Positions 1 through 8,823 are shown, counted from the first letter of the stretch. The stretch: 64,000 nt of DNA from Acidovorax sp. YS12 (GCA_021496925.1 CP053915.1:4367501-4431500), one strand, 5' to 3'. Notes: generated by a model from the sequence alone, not told the origin. Translations and numbers: made by a program.

Positions 1-243
1 GGCGTGCATGTCTTTGACGAACTGCACGTTGTCCAGGTCGAAGCGGTGCATCACGTAGAAGTAGCCGTTCTGCGCCAGCCAGGTGCAGATGCGTTCGTCC
101 ACCACCGTCTTCATGTTGGCGGGCACGGCCGGGATGCGGAAGCTGCGCCCGCCCAGCTCCACGCTGGAGTCGCATTCCGAGCGGCTCTCCACGCGGCACT
201 TGCGCGGCAGCAGCAGGATGTTGTCGTAGTCGAAGATTTCCAT
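1..243 (-). CDS. guaC: GMP reductase, 5' part (gene runs off the left edge)
   Basis: Only the first 81 codons are in the window. The protein starts [16 protein letters not shown] and continues with [22 protein letters not shown] and YFYVMHRF. This is the N-terminal signature of the GuaC-type GMP reductase that converts GMP to IMP in purine salvage (family knowledge). The ATG at 241-243 is preceded on the minus strand by an AAAGGAG ribosome-binding site about ten bases upstream, which fixes the start. The catalytic cysteine loop lies outside the window. The gene is divergent from uvrD, and its 215-base leader holds a terminator-like hairpin. Confidence 0.9.
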   Translation of the reverse strand, partial: MEIFDYDNILLLPRKCRVESRSECDSSVELGGRSFRIPAVPANMKTVVDERICTWLAQNGYFYVMHRFDLDNVQFVKDMHA

Positions 244-367
244 GAGATTCCAAGCTCCTTTGAAAAGGCGCCGCCGAACCATTTCGGCAGCGTGGGGCGC
301 TTGGCTTGGGACCGGCTTTGCGGGCGGCAGCGTACAAGCTGGCGCCGAACCCTGGTTGCACAGGCAC

Positions 368-400
368 AAAAAACCGGGCGTCAAGAAACTTGGGCCCGGT
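368..400 (-). terminator. terminator-like hairpin in the guaC leader
   Basis: Read on the minus strand, ACCGGGC and GCCCGGT flank an inner CAAG-TTT-CTTG hairpin and are followed by six T residues, the form of an intrinsic terminator. It points toward guaC, about 125 bases ahead of the guaC start. It could stop antisense transcripts from uvrD or act as an attenuator. Nothing in the sequence decides between these. Confidence 0.5.
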
Positions 401-458
401 GATTGATTCTATACCTGCCCGCGGCGGCGGGGTGCGAGGGGGTTTCTACAATCCCCGC

Positions 459-2861
459 ATGCATTCCCAAGACCCGCTTTCCGCCCCTGCCGCGCCGCTG
501 CTGCAGGGCCTCAACCCCGAGCAGCTCGCCGCCGTCACCCTGCCTTCGGGCCACGCGCTCATCCTGGCCGGCGCGGGCTCGGGCAAGACGCGCGTGCTCA
601 CCACGCGCATCGCCTGGCTGCTGCAGAACGGCCACGCCACGCCGGGCGGCATCCTGGCCGTGACCTTCACCAACAAGGCCGCCAAGGAAATGGTGGCGCG
701 CCTCACGGCCATGCTGCCGGTGAACGTGCGCGGCATGTGGATCGGCACCTTCCACGGCCTGTGCAACCGCCTGCTGCGCGCGCACCACAAGGCGGCGAAC
801 CTGCCGCAGGCGTTCCAGATCCTCGACACGCAGGACCAGCTCTCCGCCATCAAGCGCCTGTGCAAGCAGTTCAACGTGGACGAAGAGCGCTTTCCGCCCA
901 AGCAGCTGGCCTACTTCATCGCCAACTGCAAGGAAGAGGGCATGCGCCCGCGCGACGTGCCCGCGCACGATGCCGACAGCCGCAAGAAGGTGGAGGTCTA
1001 CCAGCTCTACGAAGAACAATGCCAGCGCGAAGGCGTGGTGGACTTCGGCGAGCTGATGCTGCGCTCCTACGAGCTGCTGCGTGACAACGACCCGATCCGC
1101 GCGCACTACCAGCACCGCTTTCGCCACATCCTGGTCGATGAGTTCCAGGACACCAACCGCCTGCAGTACCTGTGGCTCAGGCAGATGGCGGGCGACGAGG
1201 CGGATGGCCGCCTGCAGACCCACGGCTGCGTGATGGCCGTGGGCGACGACGACCAGAGCATCTACGCCTTCCGCGGTGCGCGCGTGGGCAACATGGCCGA
1301 CTTCGTGCGCGAGTTCGCCGTGGCGCACCAGATCAAGCTGGAGCAGAACTACCGCAGCTACAGCAACATCCTCGACTCGGCCAACCACCTCATCAGCCAC
1401 AACAGCCGCCGCCTGGGCAAGAACCTGCGCACCACGCAGGGCGCGGGCGAGCCCGTGCGCGTGTACGAAGCCGCGACCGACCTGGCCGAGGCGCAGTGGA
1501 TGGTCGATGAGATCCGGCAACTGGTGAGGAACGACGGCCTGGCGCGCAAGGAAATCGCCGTGCTCTACCGCAGCAACGCGCAAAGCCGGGTGATCGAATC
1601 GCAGCTCTTCAACGCCAGCGTGCCCTACCGCGTGTACGGCGGCCTGCGCTTCTTCGAGCGCGCCGAAATCAAGCACGCGCTGGCCTACCTGCGCCTGCTG
1701 GAGAACCCGCACGACGACACCAGCTTCCTGCGCGTGGTCAACTTCCCGCCGCGCGGCATCGGCGCGCGCACGCTCGAGGTGCTGCAGGACGCCGCGCGCC
1801 AGGCCGGCTGCTCGCTGCACGACGCCGTGAGCGCCGTGCCCGGCAAGGCGGGCGCCAACCTGGGCGCCTTCGTGGTGCTGGTCGATGTGCTGCGCGAGCA
1901 GACGCAGGGCCTGTCGCTGCGCGGCATCATCGAGCAGATGCTCGAATCCAGCGGGCTGGTGGAGCACTTCCGCACCGAGAGGGAAGGCGCCGACCGCATC
2001 GAGAACCTGCAGGAACTGGTCAACGCCGCCGAGAGCTTCGTCACCCAGGAAGGCTTCGGCCGCGACGCCGTGGCCCTGCCGCTGGACGAGCACGGCCAGC
2101 CGCTCACGCAAAGCCCCGTCAGCCAGGGCCTGGACCCGGACGCGCCGCAGCTCGACGAGCCGCTGCGCCCCGCCGCCGGCATCATCGACGCCGACACCGG
2201 CGAAACCCTCTCGCCCCTGGTTGCCTTCCTCACCCACGCCGCGCTGGAAGCGGGCGACAACCAGGCCCAGGCCGGGCAGGACGCCGTGCAGCTCATGACC
2301 GTGCACGCCAGCAAGGGGCTGGAGTTCGACGCCGTGTTCATCGGCGGGCTGGAAGAGGGCCTGTTCCCGCACGACAACGCCTCCAGCGACCGCGACGGCC
2401 TGGAGGAAGAGCGCCGCCTGATGTACGTGGCCATCACCCGCGCGCGCCAGCGCCTGTACCTGAGCCACGCGCAAACGCGCCTGCTGCACGGCCAGACGCG
2501 CTACAACGTCAAGAGCCGCTTCTTCGACGAACTGCCCGAGGAAGCGCTCAAGTGGATCACGCCCAAGCAGCAGGGCTTCGGCTCTTTTGCTCCCAATTCA
2601 GGAGCTGGTAGCGCTTATGGGACAAGCCCTGGAGGCCGATTTGGCTTCAAATCCGACAGCTACGCCAGCGCGCCGCCGCCGCCCAAGGCCACCTCGCACG
2701 GCCTGCGCGCGGGGCTCGCCGTGTTCCACACCAAGTTCGGCGAAGGCAAGGTGCTGGCCATCGAAGGCACGGGCGACGACGCGCGCGCGCAGGTGCACTT
2801 CCCGCGCCACGGCACCAAGTGGCTGGCGCTGTCGGTGGCCAAGCTGACGGTGGTGGAGTGA
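459..2861 (+). CDS. uvrD: UvrD/PcrA-type superfamily 1A DNA helicase
   Basis: The 800-residue protein is an ATP-dependent 3'-5' DNA helicase of the kind used in nucleotide excision and mismatch repair. Visible motifs are Walker A AGAGSGKT (residues 36-43), the Walker B region VDEFQDTN, motif III GDDDQSIYAFRGA, QNYRS, and the C-terminal LMTVHASKGLEFDAVF and YVAITRAR. The last 50 residues (VFHTKFGEGKVLAIEG onward) form the Tudor-like UvrD tail. I chose the ATG at 459 because homology begins there; upstream codons in the same frame look non-coding. The linker before the tail (residues about 708-731, Gly/Ser-rich) is encoded by a copy of the dispersed palindromic repeat. The gene ends 12 bases from the convergent neighbour. 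Confidence 0.93.
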   Translation: MHSQDPLSAPAAPLLQGLNPEQLAAVTLPSGHALILAGAGSGKTRVLTTRIAWLLQNGHATPGGILAVTFTNKAAKEMVARLTAMLPVNVRGMWIGTFHGLCNRLLRAHHKAANLPQAFQILDTQDQLSAIKRLCKQFNVDEERFPPKQLAYFIANCKEEGMRPRDVPAHDADSRKKVEVYQLYEEQCQREGVVDFGELMLRSYELLRDNDPIRAHYQHRFRHILVDEFQDTNRLQYLWLRQMAGDEADGRLQTHGCVMAVGDDDQSIYAFRGARVGNMADFVREFAVAHQIKLEQNYRSYSNILDSANHLISHNSRRLGKNLRTTQGAGEPVRVYEAATDLAEAQWMVDEIRQLVRNDGLARKEIAVLYRSNAQSRVIESQLFNASVPYRVYGGLRFFERAEIKHALAYLRLLENPHDDTSFLRVVNFPPRGIGARTLEVLQDAARQAGCSLHDAVSAVPGKAGANLGAFVVLVDVLREQTQGLSLRGIIEQMLESSGLVEHFRTEREGADRIENLQELVNAAESFVTQEGFGRDAVALPLDEHGQPLTQSPVSQGLDPDAPQLDEPLRPAAGIIDADTGETLSPLVAFLTHAALEAGDNQAQAGQDAVQLMTVHASKGLEFDAVFIGGLEEGLFPHDNASSDRDGLEEERRLMYVAITRARQRLYLSHAQTRLLHGQTRYNVKSRFFDELPEEALKWITPKQQGFGSFAPNSGAGSAYGTSPGGRFGFKSDSYASAPPPPKATSHGLRAGLAVFHTKFGEGKVLAIEGTGDDARAQVHFPRHGTKWLALSVAKLTVVE
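2584..2652 (-). repeat. palindromic repeat copy inside uvrD
   Basis: The stretch reads (plus strand) GGAGCTGGTAGCGCTTATGG then GACAAGCCCTGGAGGCCGAT. This is the reverse complement of the dispersed element whose forward form is GGCCTCCAGCCC...CAAGCGCTGGCAGCT. It keeps the uvrD frame and encodes part of the variable linker (NSGAGSAYGTSPGGRFGFK). Confidence 0.75.
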
Positions 2862-2873
2862 CGCGGGAAACTG

Positions 2874-3614
2874 TCAGTCGAGCAGGTCCGAATAATCGCC
2901 GCGCTCGAATGCCTCGCTGGCCTGCCAGGGCGCCACGGCCGGGGCGGGCAGGCGTGTGGCGGTGACCAGGGTGGAATCGGTGCCGTGCGCGTCGGTGCGT
3001 TCGATCCTGCGCGGGTACTGGCCCGCCACGTCCCAGTCCACGGTGGTGGTGGCCTCGCCCTGCCGTTGCCGGTAGCGCTGCACGCCCGCCTTGGGCGGCC
3101 CCACGCGCTCCATGCGCTGCAGGGCGGCGGGCGGCACCAGCCAGTACTGCGTGTCCCACGCGCCGCCGTAGCCCACGTTGCCGTGGTGCGCGCGGTCGAC
3201 CTCGATCACGCGGCGCATGCTGGCCAGGATGACTTCGACCTTCTCCTGGCCGTCGTCGCTGCGGCTCACGCGCAGCGGGGCGCCGTTGGCTTCGTCGTGC
3301 GCGTGGCCGGCGTGCGGGCCGTGGCTGTGGTCATGGCCGTGGCCCTGGCTCTGGCGCAGCGCGGCGGGCAGCTCGCGCTCGGTCCACACCATGCCGACGC
3401 GGCGGTGGACGTGGTTGGTGTGCGTGGCCTGGCGCAGCACGCCGTCGCGGCCGATGGTGCGGGTGTGGTAGGTCACGCGCAGGTCGATGGGCGGCGCGGC
3501 CTTCATGGCCGCCGTGGCGGCCTGCACCGCGCCGCCAGGGCCTTGCGCGGGCTGGGCGAATGTGGCCGGCGGCAGCCACAGCGCGGCGGCAAGCAGGAGG
3601 GGGGAGTATTTCAT
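2874..3614 (-). CDS. secreted His-rich protein of unknown function in the alkaline phosphatase operon
   Basis: The 246-residue protein begins with a clear signal peptide (MKYSPLLLAAALWLPPATFA) and should be periplasmic. After about 110 residues it has a histidine-rich segment (HGHDHSHGPHAGHAHDE) that could bind zinc or another divalent metal. I do not recognise the family. The start at 3614 follows from the signal peptide; an in-frame ATG 60 bases upstream lies in repeat DNA. The gene follows two PhoA-type phosphatase genes on the same strand, 73 bases downstream. PhoA enzymes need Zn and Mg, so a role in metal supply is possible, but this is inference from context only. Confidence 0.75.
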   Translation of the reverse strand: MKYSPLLLAAALWLPPATFAQPAQGPGGAVQAATAAMKAAPPIDLRVTYHTRTIGRDGVLRQATHTNHVHRRVGMVWTERELPAALRQSQGHGHDHSHGPHAGHAHDEANGAPLRVSRSDDGQEKVEVILASMRRVIEVDRAHHGNVGYGGAWDTQYWLVPPAALQRMERVGPPKAGVQRYRQRQGEATTTVDWDVAGQYPRRIERTDAHGTDSTLVTATRLPAPAVAPWQASEAFERGDYSDLLD

Positions 3615-3616
3615 GG

Positions 3617-3678
3617 AACTATCAAAAGCATAGCTGCCCGCGCTTGATGGACAAGCGCGGGCAGCCGGTTTCACTCAA
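3617..3678 (-). repeat. palindromic repeat copy between phoA-type gene and His-rich gene
   Basis: CTATCAAAAGCATAGCTGCC followed by a perfect 14-base inverted repeat, GCTGCCCGCGCTTG (3633-3646) and CAAGCGCGGGCAGC (3652-3665). It sits within the presumed operon and could fold as an intercistronic hairpin. Confidence 0.75.
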
Positions 3679-3687
3679 AGCGTGGGG

Positions 3688-5157
3688 TTACAGTCCGGCC
3701 GCTTCCTTGACCTTGCCGAACACCTTGGTGTTGTCCATGGTGCCCTTGAAGATCTTGGCGCCCGCGCCGCCAGCGAACAGCATCACGTCGCCGCCGCCGT
3801 GCGTTTCGGAGCCGGGCGAGCCCAGGTTGATGTTGACTTCCTGCAGGAAGTTGTCCTGCGTGGTGTCCACGTTGGTCAGGTCCTCGCGGCCCGCGCCGCG
3901 TGCGGGGGCAACCCAGGGCTTGCCGCCGTCTTCGTCGTTGGCCTGCGTGGTCGCCGTGGGGCGCCCGCCGTTGCCGAACACCAAGGTGGTGTAGGGTTTG
4001 CCGTCTGCGGCCAGGGCGGGCTTGCCGGTCTGGTAGTCGATGGCCTTGCCGAGAATCGGCGAGCCGATCCTGGTGTAGCCGTTGAAGGCGATGGCGTGGT
4101 CATGGTCGGCCGTCACCACGATCAGCGTGTTCTTCAGGCCGGGGTCCTTCTTCTCCATGTAGGCGCGCACGTTCTCGATGGCCTTGTCGAAGGCCAGCGT
4201 GTCTTCCAGCGCGCGCTTGGCGTTGGTGCCGTGCAGGGCGTGGTCGATGCGGCCGCCTTCCACCATCAGGAAGAAGCCCTTGTCGTTGCGGCTCAGCACG
4301 TCGAGCGCCTTGGTGGCCATGTCGGACAGGCTGGGCTGGTCGAGCTTCTGGTTCACGCGGTCGAGTTCGTAGGCCATCTCGCTTTGCGAGAACAGGCCCA
4401 GCAGGCGGGTGGCCTTGCTGGTGTCGAGCGCGGCCAGTTCGCTGCCCTTGCTCACGTAGGTGTAGCCGTTGCCCTGCATTTCCTGCACCAGGTTGCGCGT
4501 GTCCGTGCGCTTGCTGGACGGATTGGCTGCCTTGGGCAGGTAGTTGCGCTGGCCGCCGCCCATGAGCACGTCGAGGCCCGCGGTCACCGACTGCTCGGCG
4601 ATGGTGTTGTAGGCATTGCGATTGCAGACGTGGGCGTAGGTGGTGGCCGGCGTGGCGTGGCCGACGCGCGTGGTCGAGACCGCGCCCACGGCGCGGCCCT
4701 GGGCCTTCGACAGCTCCAGCAGCGTGACGGCGGGCGAGCCATTGTCGGCCGGGCAGGTGGAGTTCTCGTCCTTGTAGTACTGCGCGCCTTTGGCGTCATA
4801 GGCCGAAGTCTCGGCGGACATGGAGATGACCTCGTTGTTCATCTTCACGCCGGTCATGTACGCGGCCATGGAGGGCGCGCTGTCGGTGGTCTGGGCGTCG
4901 CGCGAGAAGGTCTTGATGCGCGCGGCGTAGGGCAGCGTCTGCATGGCGAGCTTGGCGCGCTCGCTGGTGGGCAGCTTGGCGGGGTTGCCGGCGGCGATTT
5001 CCTTCTCGCCCTTGTAGATGCGCGCGGCCGTGACGGTGACCGGGCCCATGCCGTCGCCCAGGAAGAAGATGACGTTCTTGGCCTCGCCGGCGGCCTGGGC
5101 CGCGCCCGATGCCAGCAGTGCCACGGCCAGCGCGGTCTTGCGGATTGCGGAGTTCAT
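3688..5157 (-). CDS. phoA: alkaline phosphatase, PhoA family (copy 1, secreted)
   Basis: The 489-residue periplasmic phosphomonoesterase releases phosphate from organic esters. It has an N-terminal signal peptide (MNSAIRKTALAVALLASGAAQA), the metal-binding FFLGDGMG at about residues 31-38, the nucleophile motif TDSAPS with Ser93, EGGRIDHALH, VVTADHDH and ETHGGGDV. All metal ligands expected for the family appear present. It lies 33 bases downstream of a second PhoA paralogue with the same motif order, so the two are probably co-transcribed from the Pho-box-like promoter above 6630. Copy 1 has a cleavable signal, while copy 2 is a predicted lipoprotein, so they may act at different cell sites. 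Confidence 0.92.
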   Translation of the reverse strand: MNSAIRKTALAVALLASGAAQAAGEAKNVIFFLGDGMGPVTVTAARIYKGEKEIAAGNPAKLPTSERAKLAMQTLPYAARIKTFSRDAQTTDSAPSMAAYMTGVKMNNEVISMSAETSAYDAKGAQYYKDENSTCPADNGSPAVTLLELSKAQGRAVGAVSTTRVGHATPATTYAHVCNRNAYNTIAEQSVTAGLDVLMGGGQRNYLPKAANPSSKRTDTRNLVQEMQGNGYTYVSKGSELAALDTSKATRLLGLFSQSEMAYELDRVNQKLDQPSLSDMATKALDVLSRNDKGFFLMVEGGRIDHALHGTNAKRALEDTLAFDKAIENVRAYMEKKDPGLKNTLIVVTADHDHAIAFNGYTRIGSPILGKAIDYQTGKPALAADGKPYTTLVFGNGGRPTATTQANDEDGGKPWVAPARGAGREDLTNVDTTQDNFLQEVNINLGSPGSETHGGGDVMLFAGGAGAKIFKGTMDNTKVFGKVKEAAGL

Positions 5158-5190
5158 GTGTGGATTCCTTGTGTTGTGCGGGGCGCTGGC

Positions 5191-6630
5191 TTACAGGCCG
5201 AGGGACTTCTTGATGAGGCCGAACACCTCGTGGTTGGTCAGCACGCCGCTGAAGTTGTCCGCGCCCAGGCCGGTGGCGCCCAGGAACACGTCGCCGCCGC
5301 CGTGCGTCTCGCCGCCCGAGGGCATGGGCACCACGGCTTCCTGCAGGTAGTCGGCGCTCTCCAGCTCGGCGCTGCTGATCGGGGCGCGCACGGGCTTGTA
5401 GCCCGGGCCGTTGCCGAAGCCCAGCACGGTGTAGGGGTTGCCATCGACATCCTTCGAGGGCGCGCCCTTCACGTAGTCCTTCACCAGGCCCAGCACGCCA
5501 GGGTTGCCGGGCGCGGTCTTGCCGGTGATCCTGGCGTAGCCGTTCATCTGCAGCGTGTGGTCGTGGTCGGCGGTGACGACGACCAGCGTGTTCTTCAGCC
5601 CGGGGTCGACGGCTTGCATCTTCGCCAGCGCGGTCTTGATGGCGTTGTCGAAGGCCACGGTGTCCTGCAGCGCGCGGCGCGCGTTGGTGGCGTGCAGCGC
5701 GTGGTCGATGCGCCCGCCTTCCACCATCAGGAAGAAGCCCTTCTTCTTCGCGGCCAGCGCGTCGATGGCCTTGCCGGTCATCTCGGACAGGCTGGGCTCC
5801 CTGGATCCGTCGCGGTCCAGGTCGTAGGCCATGTGGTCCTTGGTGAACAGGCCGGCTATTTTTGTGCTGCCGTCCACGGGCAGCTTGTCGAACGCGGCCT
5901 TGTCGGCGGCGAAGCTGTACTTGGCCTTCTGCAGCTCGGCGATCAGGTCGCGCCCATCGTTGCGCCGGCCGCCAGCGGTGGCGGGCGTGAAGTAGTTCGT
6001 GCCGCCGCCGAAGACCACGTCGATGCCGTCGCCCAGCTTGGCGTTGTAGCCCGCGCCGCCGGGCACCAGGGCCGCGGCGATGGTGTTCTCGGCGTCGCGG
6101 TGGCACACGTGCGCATAGGTGGTGGCGGGCGTGGCGTGGGTGATGCGCGTGGTCGTCACCACGCCGGTGCCGTAGCCGGCAGCCTTCATTTGCTCCAGCA
6201 GCGTTTCCACCGCCGTGCCGTTGCCGCTGGCAGGGCAGGTGCTGTCGTACTTGACGTGGTAGGGCTTGCCGTCGGCGCCGGTGGCGCGGGTCTCGGGCGA
6301 CATGGAGATGACCTCGTTGTTCATCTTCACGCCGGTCATGTAGGCGGCCATCGAGGGCGCGCTGTCGGTCACCTGGCCGTCGTTCGAGTAGGTGTGCACG
6401 AAGGCGGTCTCGGGCAACTGGTCCATGGTCAGCTCGCCCGTCTCGCCCACGCTGTAGATGCGCGCAGCCGTCAGCGTGGTGATGCCCATGCCGTCGCCGA
6501 GGAAGAACAGCACGTTCTTGGTCGGGGTTTGCGGCACGGGTGTGCTGCCGCCATCGCCGTCGCTCCCCCCGCAGGCGGTGACCAGCACGGATGCGCCTGC
6601 CAGCGCCGCACACAACAATTTCAGCTTCAT
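5191..6630 (-). CDS. alkaline phosphatase, PhoA family (copy 2, lipoprotein)
   Basis: The 479-residue protein carries a lipoprotein signal (VLVTAC, lipobox Cys20) followed by a Gly/Ser/Asp-rich linker, so it is probably membrane-anchored. The phosphatase core shows FFLGDGMG, the nucleophile motif TDSAPS with Ser90, EGGRIDHALH, VVTADHDH and ETHGGGDV. I chose ATG 6630 because it gives a proper lipoprotein signal; the frame stays open 117 bases further upstream through the promoter and Pho-box region. It is the first gene of a likely operon with copy 1 and the His-rich protein. Substrate range cannot be read from the sequence. Confidence 0.9.
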   Translation of the reverse strand: MKLKLLCAALAGASVLVTACGGSDGDGGSTPVPQTPTKNVLFFLGDGMGITTLTAARIYSVGETGELTMDQLPETAFVHTYSNDGQVTDSAPSMAAYMTGVKMNNEVISMSPETRATGADGKPYHVKYDSTCPASGNGTAVETLLEQMKAAGYGTGVVTTTRITHATPATTYAHVCHRDAENTIAAALVPGGAGYNAKLGDGIDVVFGGGTNYFTPATAGGRRNDGRDLIAELQKAKYSFAADKAAFDKLPVDGSTKIAGLFTKDHMAYDLDRDGSREPSLSEMTGKAIDALAAKKKGFFLMVEGGRIDHALHATNARRALQDTVAFDNAIKTALAKMQAVDPGLKNTLVVVTADHDHTLQMNGYARITGKTAPGNPGVLGLVKDYVKGAPSKDVDGNPYTVLGFGNGPGYKPVRAPISSAELESADYLQEAVVPMPSGGETHGGGDVFLGATGLGADNFSGVLTNHEVFGLIKKSLGL

Positions 6631-6686
6631 TGGATTGCCCTCGATGGAGTCGTTGGTTGATCTGCGGGCAAATCTAGAAGGCGTGC

Positions 6687-6704
6687 ATGACGGGGGTGTG
6701 ACGG
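6687..6704 (-). promoter_or_regulatory. Pho box-like direct repeat upstream of the phosphatase operon
   Basis: On the minus strand CCGTCAC (6704-6698) and CCGTCAT (6693-6687) are spaced exactly 11 bases apart, the geometry of PhoB half-sites (consensus CTGTCAT). A TAGATT sequence follows at a distance suited to a -10 box. PhoB control under phosphate starvation is the natural reading. Confidence 0.65.
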
Positions 6705-6712
6705 GGCCCATG

Positions 6713-6735
6713 AAAAAACCCGGCCGGGGCCGGGT
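6713..6735 (-). terminator. intrinsic terminator after phoX
   Basis: On the minus strand ACCCGGCC pairs with GGCCGGGT and is followed by a run of T residues. It lies about 40 bases beyond the phoX stop and just ahead of the next operon's Pho box. Confidence 0.8.
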
Positions 6736-6773
6736 CGTGCTGCGCATGCGCGGCGTGAGCCGCGCTGGGCGTC

Positions 6774-8720
6774 TTACAGGGTGGGTTGTTTGGCGCTGCC
6801 GGTCAGGTAGCCCACGGCGGCGCCGGCCTTGTTCTTGTAATTGGCCTTGATCAGCGGATCCAGTGTGTCTTTCACCACGTTGTGGATGCCGCCCCAGTCA
6901 CCGGCGTGCTGGAAATTGCTCATGATGTAGGTCCAGCCGTTGATCTCGTCCACGGCGTGCAGGCCGGTCGATTCGCCGCCCGCGGGGATCGACATGAGGC
7001 GCGCGAGCTGCTTGGTGTCGACGTTGTAGGCCCACAGGAAGTTGTTCACGTGCTGGCTGCTGTCCTCGCCGATGAACAGGGTGCGCAGCTTCTCCGAGAA
7101 CTTGAGGTTGTCGGGGTTGCAGACCTTGTTCGGGTTGCCGGTGTTGCCCAGCGCGTCGGCGGCGATGTCCTCGCCGGCCAGCAGGGCCTTGGTGTCCACG
7201 GGCATCCACTCGCTGTTGATGGCGGCGCCGGCGGTGTCCTTCTGGCCGCCGCGCAGGTTCAGTGCCATCACCACGCCGGCCTTGAGCTGCTTGGGGATGG
7301 AGATGCCGTTGCCCGGCACGTTCGCGGCGTCGCCGGCCACCATGGACTTTTCGCAGTTCTGCAGCGCCGAGTAGGCCACCTTGTCCCTGGCGTTGACGGT
7401 GGTGCCCTCCATCTTGGTGAAGCCCATGCTGGCGCCTTTGTATGCGGCGTAGCGATGGGTTTCCAGGAAGGCGGCGGCCTTGTCCATGCCGGGATTGATC
7501 TTGATCCACTCGGTCTTGCCGTTGGCCACGATCTTGGTGTAGCTGGCGTCGCCGGGATCCTTGGATTGCACGCTCATGATGTCGGCGGGCTTGAGCGTGT
7601 TGGCCAGATTCTCGATCTCGGCGCTGGTGGCCGACCCCAGCTTGATCCAGGTGAGCGGCGCGGCGCTGCCCGAGGCCGGGTCGATGGAGAAGCCCGCGCC
7701 CACCTTGGCGGCGTACAGCGTGCCGGAGGACAGGTCCTTCTCCTTGTCGGCCACGAAGACGAAGTAGGCGCTGTTGGTGGCGTCGTCGCCCATCAGCGCG
7801 GTGCGCTGGTCGGGCATCACCTGCACCAGCTCGTGCGAGATGCGGCCCATGCAGAAGTGCTTCTTGATGCTGCCGGTGCCATCGGGGTTCACCGTCACCT
7901 CGGGCATGTGGCCGTAGTGGTACGGGTTGGCTGCCGTCTCGCTGCCGTACAGGTTCTGGCTGTAGGCCTTGAACTGCGCGTTGCTGGCGGCGGTGAAGGC
8001 GTCGGGCTCGTACTCCTCGCTCGACAGGTGGGTGCCCCAGGGCGAGAGGCTGGCGCCGCAGGTGATCCACAGGCCGTGCACCTTGGAGGTGTCCACGTTG
8101 TGGTACTTCACCAGGCTCAGCTTGCCGGTGGCCTGGTCCTGGTCCAGCGTGAGCACGGCGATGGGCGAGGGCAGCTTGCCATACATGTCGGTCTTGCCGT
8201 CCTGCGCCCAGGTGGTGTACTCGAACTGCACCACGGCGAACACCGGCTTGCCCTTCACGCCGTCCACCTTGGCATTGGGTACGGTGAGCAGCGAAGTGCC
8301 GTCGGGCGAGTCGGAGAAGAACTGGCGCTCGGCGCCCGCCACGCTCTTGTCGATGATGGGCTGGTTGCGGATGTCCACGTAGCCGCCGGCCAGGATCTTG
8401 CCACCCTTGCCGTCGGCCACCAGGTCGCCGGTGATGAAGAAGGGCTGGTAGGCCAGCTGGTACGACTGCGCGCTGCCGTCGCTGAACTTCACGTCCAGCG
8501 CCGAGCCCACCGTGGTCGTGGCCATGGCGGCGGCGTTGGCCAGCGTGGGGGCGGCCATCGAGGTAAAGGATGCCGAGGCGAATGCGGCGCTGCTGCTGCC
8601 GCCACCGCCGCAACCCGTGGCCAGCAGCGCGGCCGTGGCGGTGGAGCCGAGGGGCAGCAGGGGGGCACTGGCCAGGAATTGCAGGGCCTTGCGGCGCGTG
8701 GGCTGGGGGGTATGGGACAT
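6774..8720 (-). CDS. phoX: PhoX family phosphatase (DUF839), Tat-exported
   Basis: The 648-residue protein belongs to the PhoX/DUF839 family of Ca/Fe-dependent alkaline phosphatases. The N-terminus has a twin-arginine motif (TRRKALQFLA, residues 8-17) and then LLATGC with Cys37, so it is probably exported folded by Tat and possibly lipidated. The body has family-typical segments such as TCGASLSPWGTHLSSEEYEPD and FIGEDSSQHVNNFLWAYN. Together with the adjacent PhoA pair it gives two chemically distinct phosphatase types side by side. A Pho-box-like repeat lies about 80 bases above the start and a terminator follows the stop, so it is its own transcription unit. Confidence 0.9.
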   Translation of the reverse strand: MSHTPQPTRRKALQFLASAPLLPLGSTATAALLATGCGGGGSSSAAFASASFTSMAAPTLANAAAMATTTVGSALDVKFSDGSAQSYQLAYQPFFITGDLVADGKGGKILAGGYVDIRNQPIIDKSVAGAERQFFSDSPDGTSLLTVPNAKVDGVKGKPVFAVVQFEYTTWAQDGKTDMYGKLPSPIAVLTLDQDQATGKLSLVKYHNVDTSKVHGLWITCGASLSPWGTHLSSEEYEPDAFTAASNAQFKAYSQNLYGSETAANPYHYGHMPEVTVNPDGTGSIKKHFCMGRISHELVQVMPDQRTALMGDDATNSAYFVFVADKEKDLSSGTLYAAKVGAGFSIDPASGSAAPLTWIKLGSATSAEIENLANTLKPADIMSVQSKDPGDASYTKIVANGKTEWIKINPGMDKAAAFLETHRYAAYKGASMGFTKMEGTTVNARDKVAYSALQNCEKSMVAGDAANVPGNGISIPKQLKAGVVMALNLRGGQKDTAGAAINSEWMPVDTKALLAGEDIAADALGNTGNPNKVCNPDNLKFSEKLRTLFIGEDSSQHVNNFLWAYNVDTKQLARLMSIPAGGESTGLHAVDEINGWTYIMSNFQHAGDWGGIHNVVKDTLDPLIKANYKNKAGAAVGYLTGSAKQPTL

Positions 8721-8801
8721 GGTGGGGTCGTTATGTGGTCAAGAACGGAAGGAACAGGCGCCGTCCATCACGGCTGCCGCGGCCCATGCTAGGAAGCCCG
8801 T

Positions 8802-8819
8802 GTGACAGATCCGTGAAGG
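8802..8819 (-). promoter_or_regulatory. Pho box-like direct repeat upstream of phoX
   Basis: On the minus strand CCTTCAC (8819-8813) and CTGTCAC (8808-8802) are 11 bases apart, matching PhoB half-site spacing. A TAGCAT sequence follows as a possible -10 box. The upstream half-site has two mismatches to CTGTCAC. Confidence 0.55.
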
Positions 8820-8823
8820 CAAA

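Noticed and set aside
3682..6660. Plus-strand open frame of 992 codons opposite the two phosphatase genes
   Set aside because: Its translation is low-complexity (runs of Val, Gly, His, Ala) with no motif. The minus strand encodes two clear phosphatases, so this is a GC-rich shadow frame.
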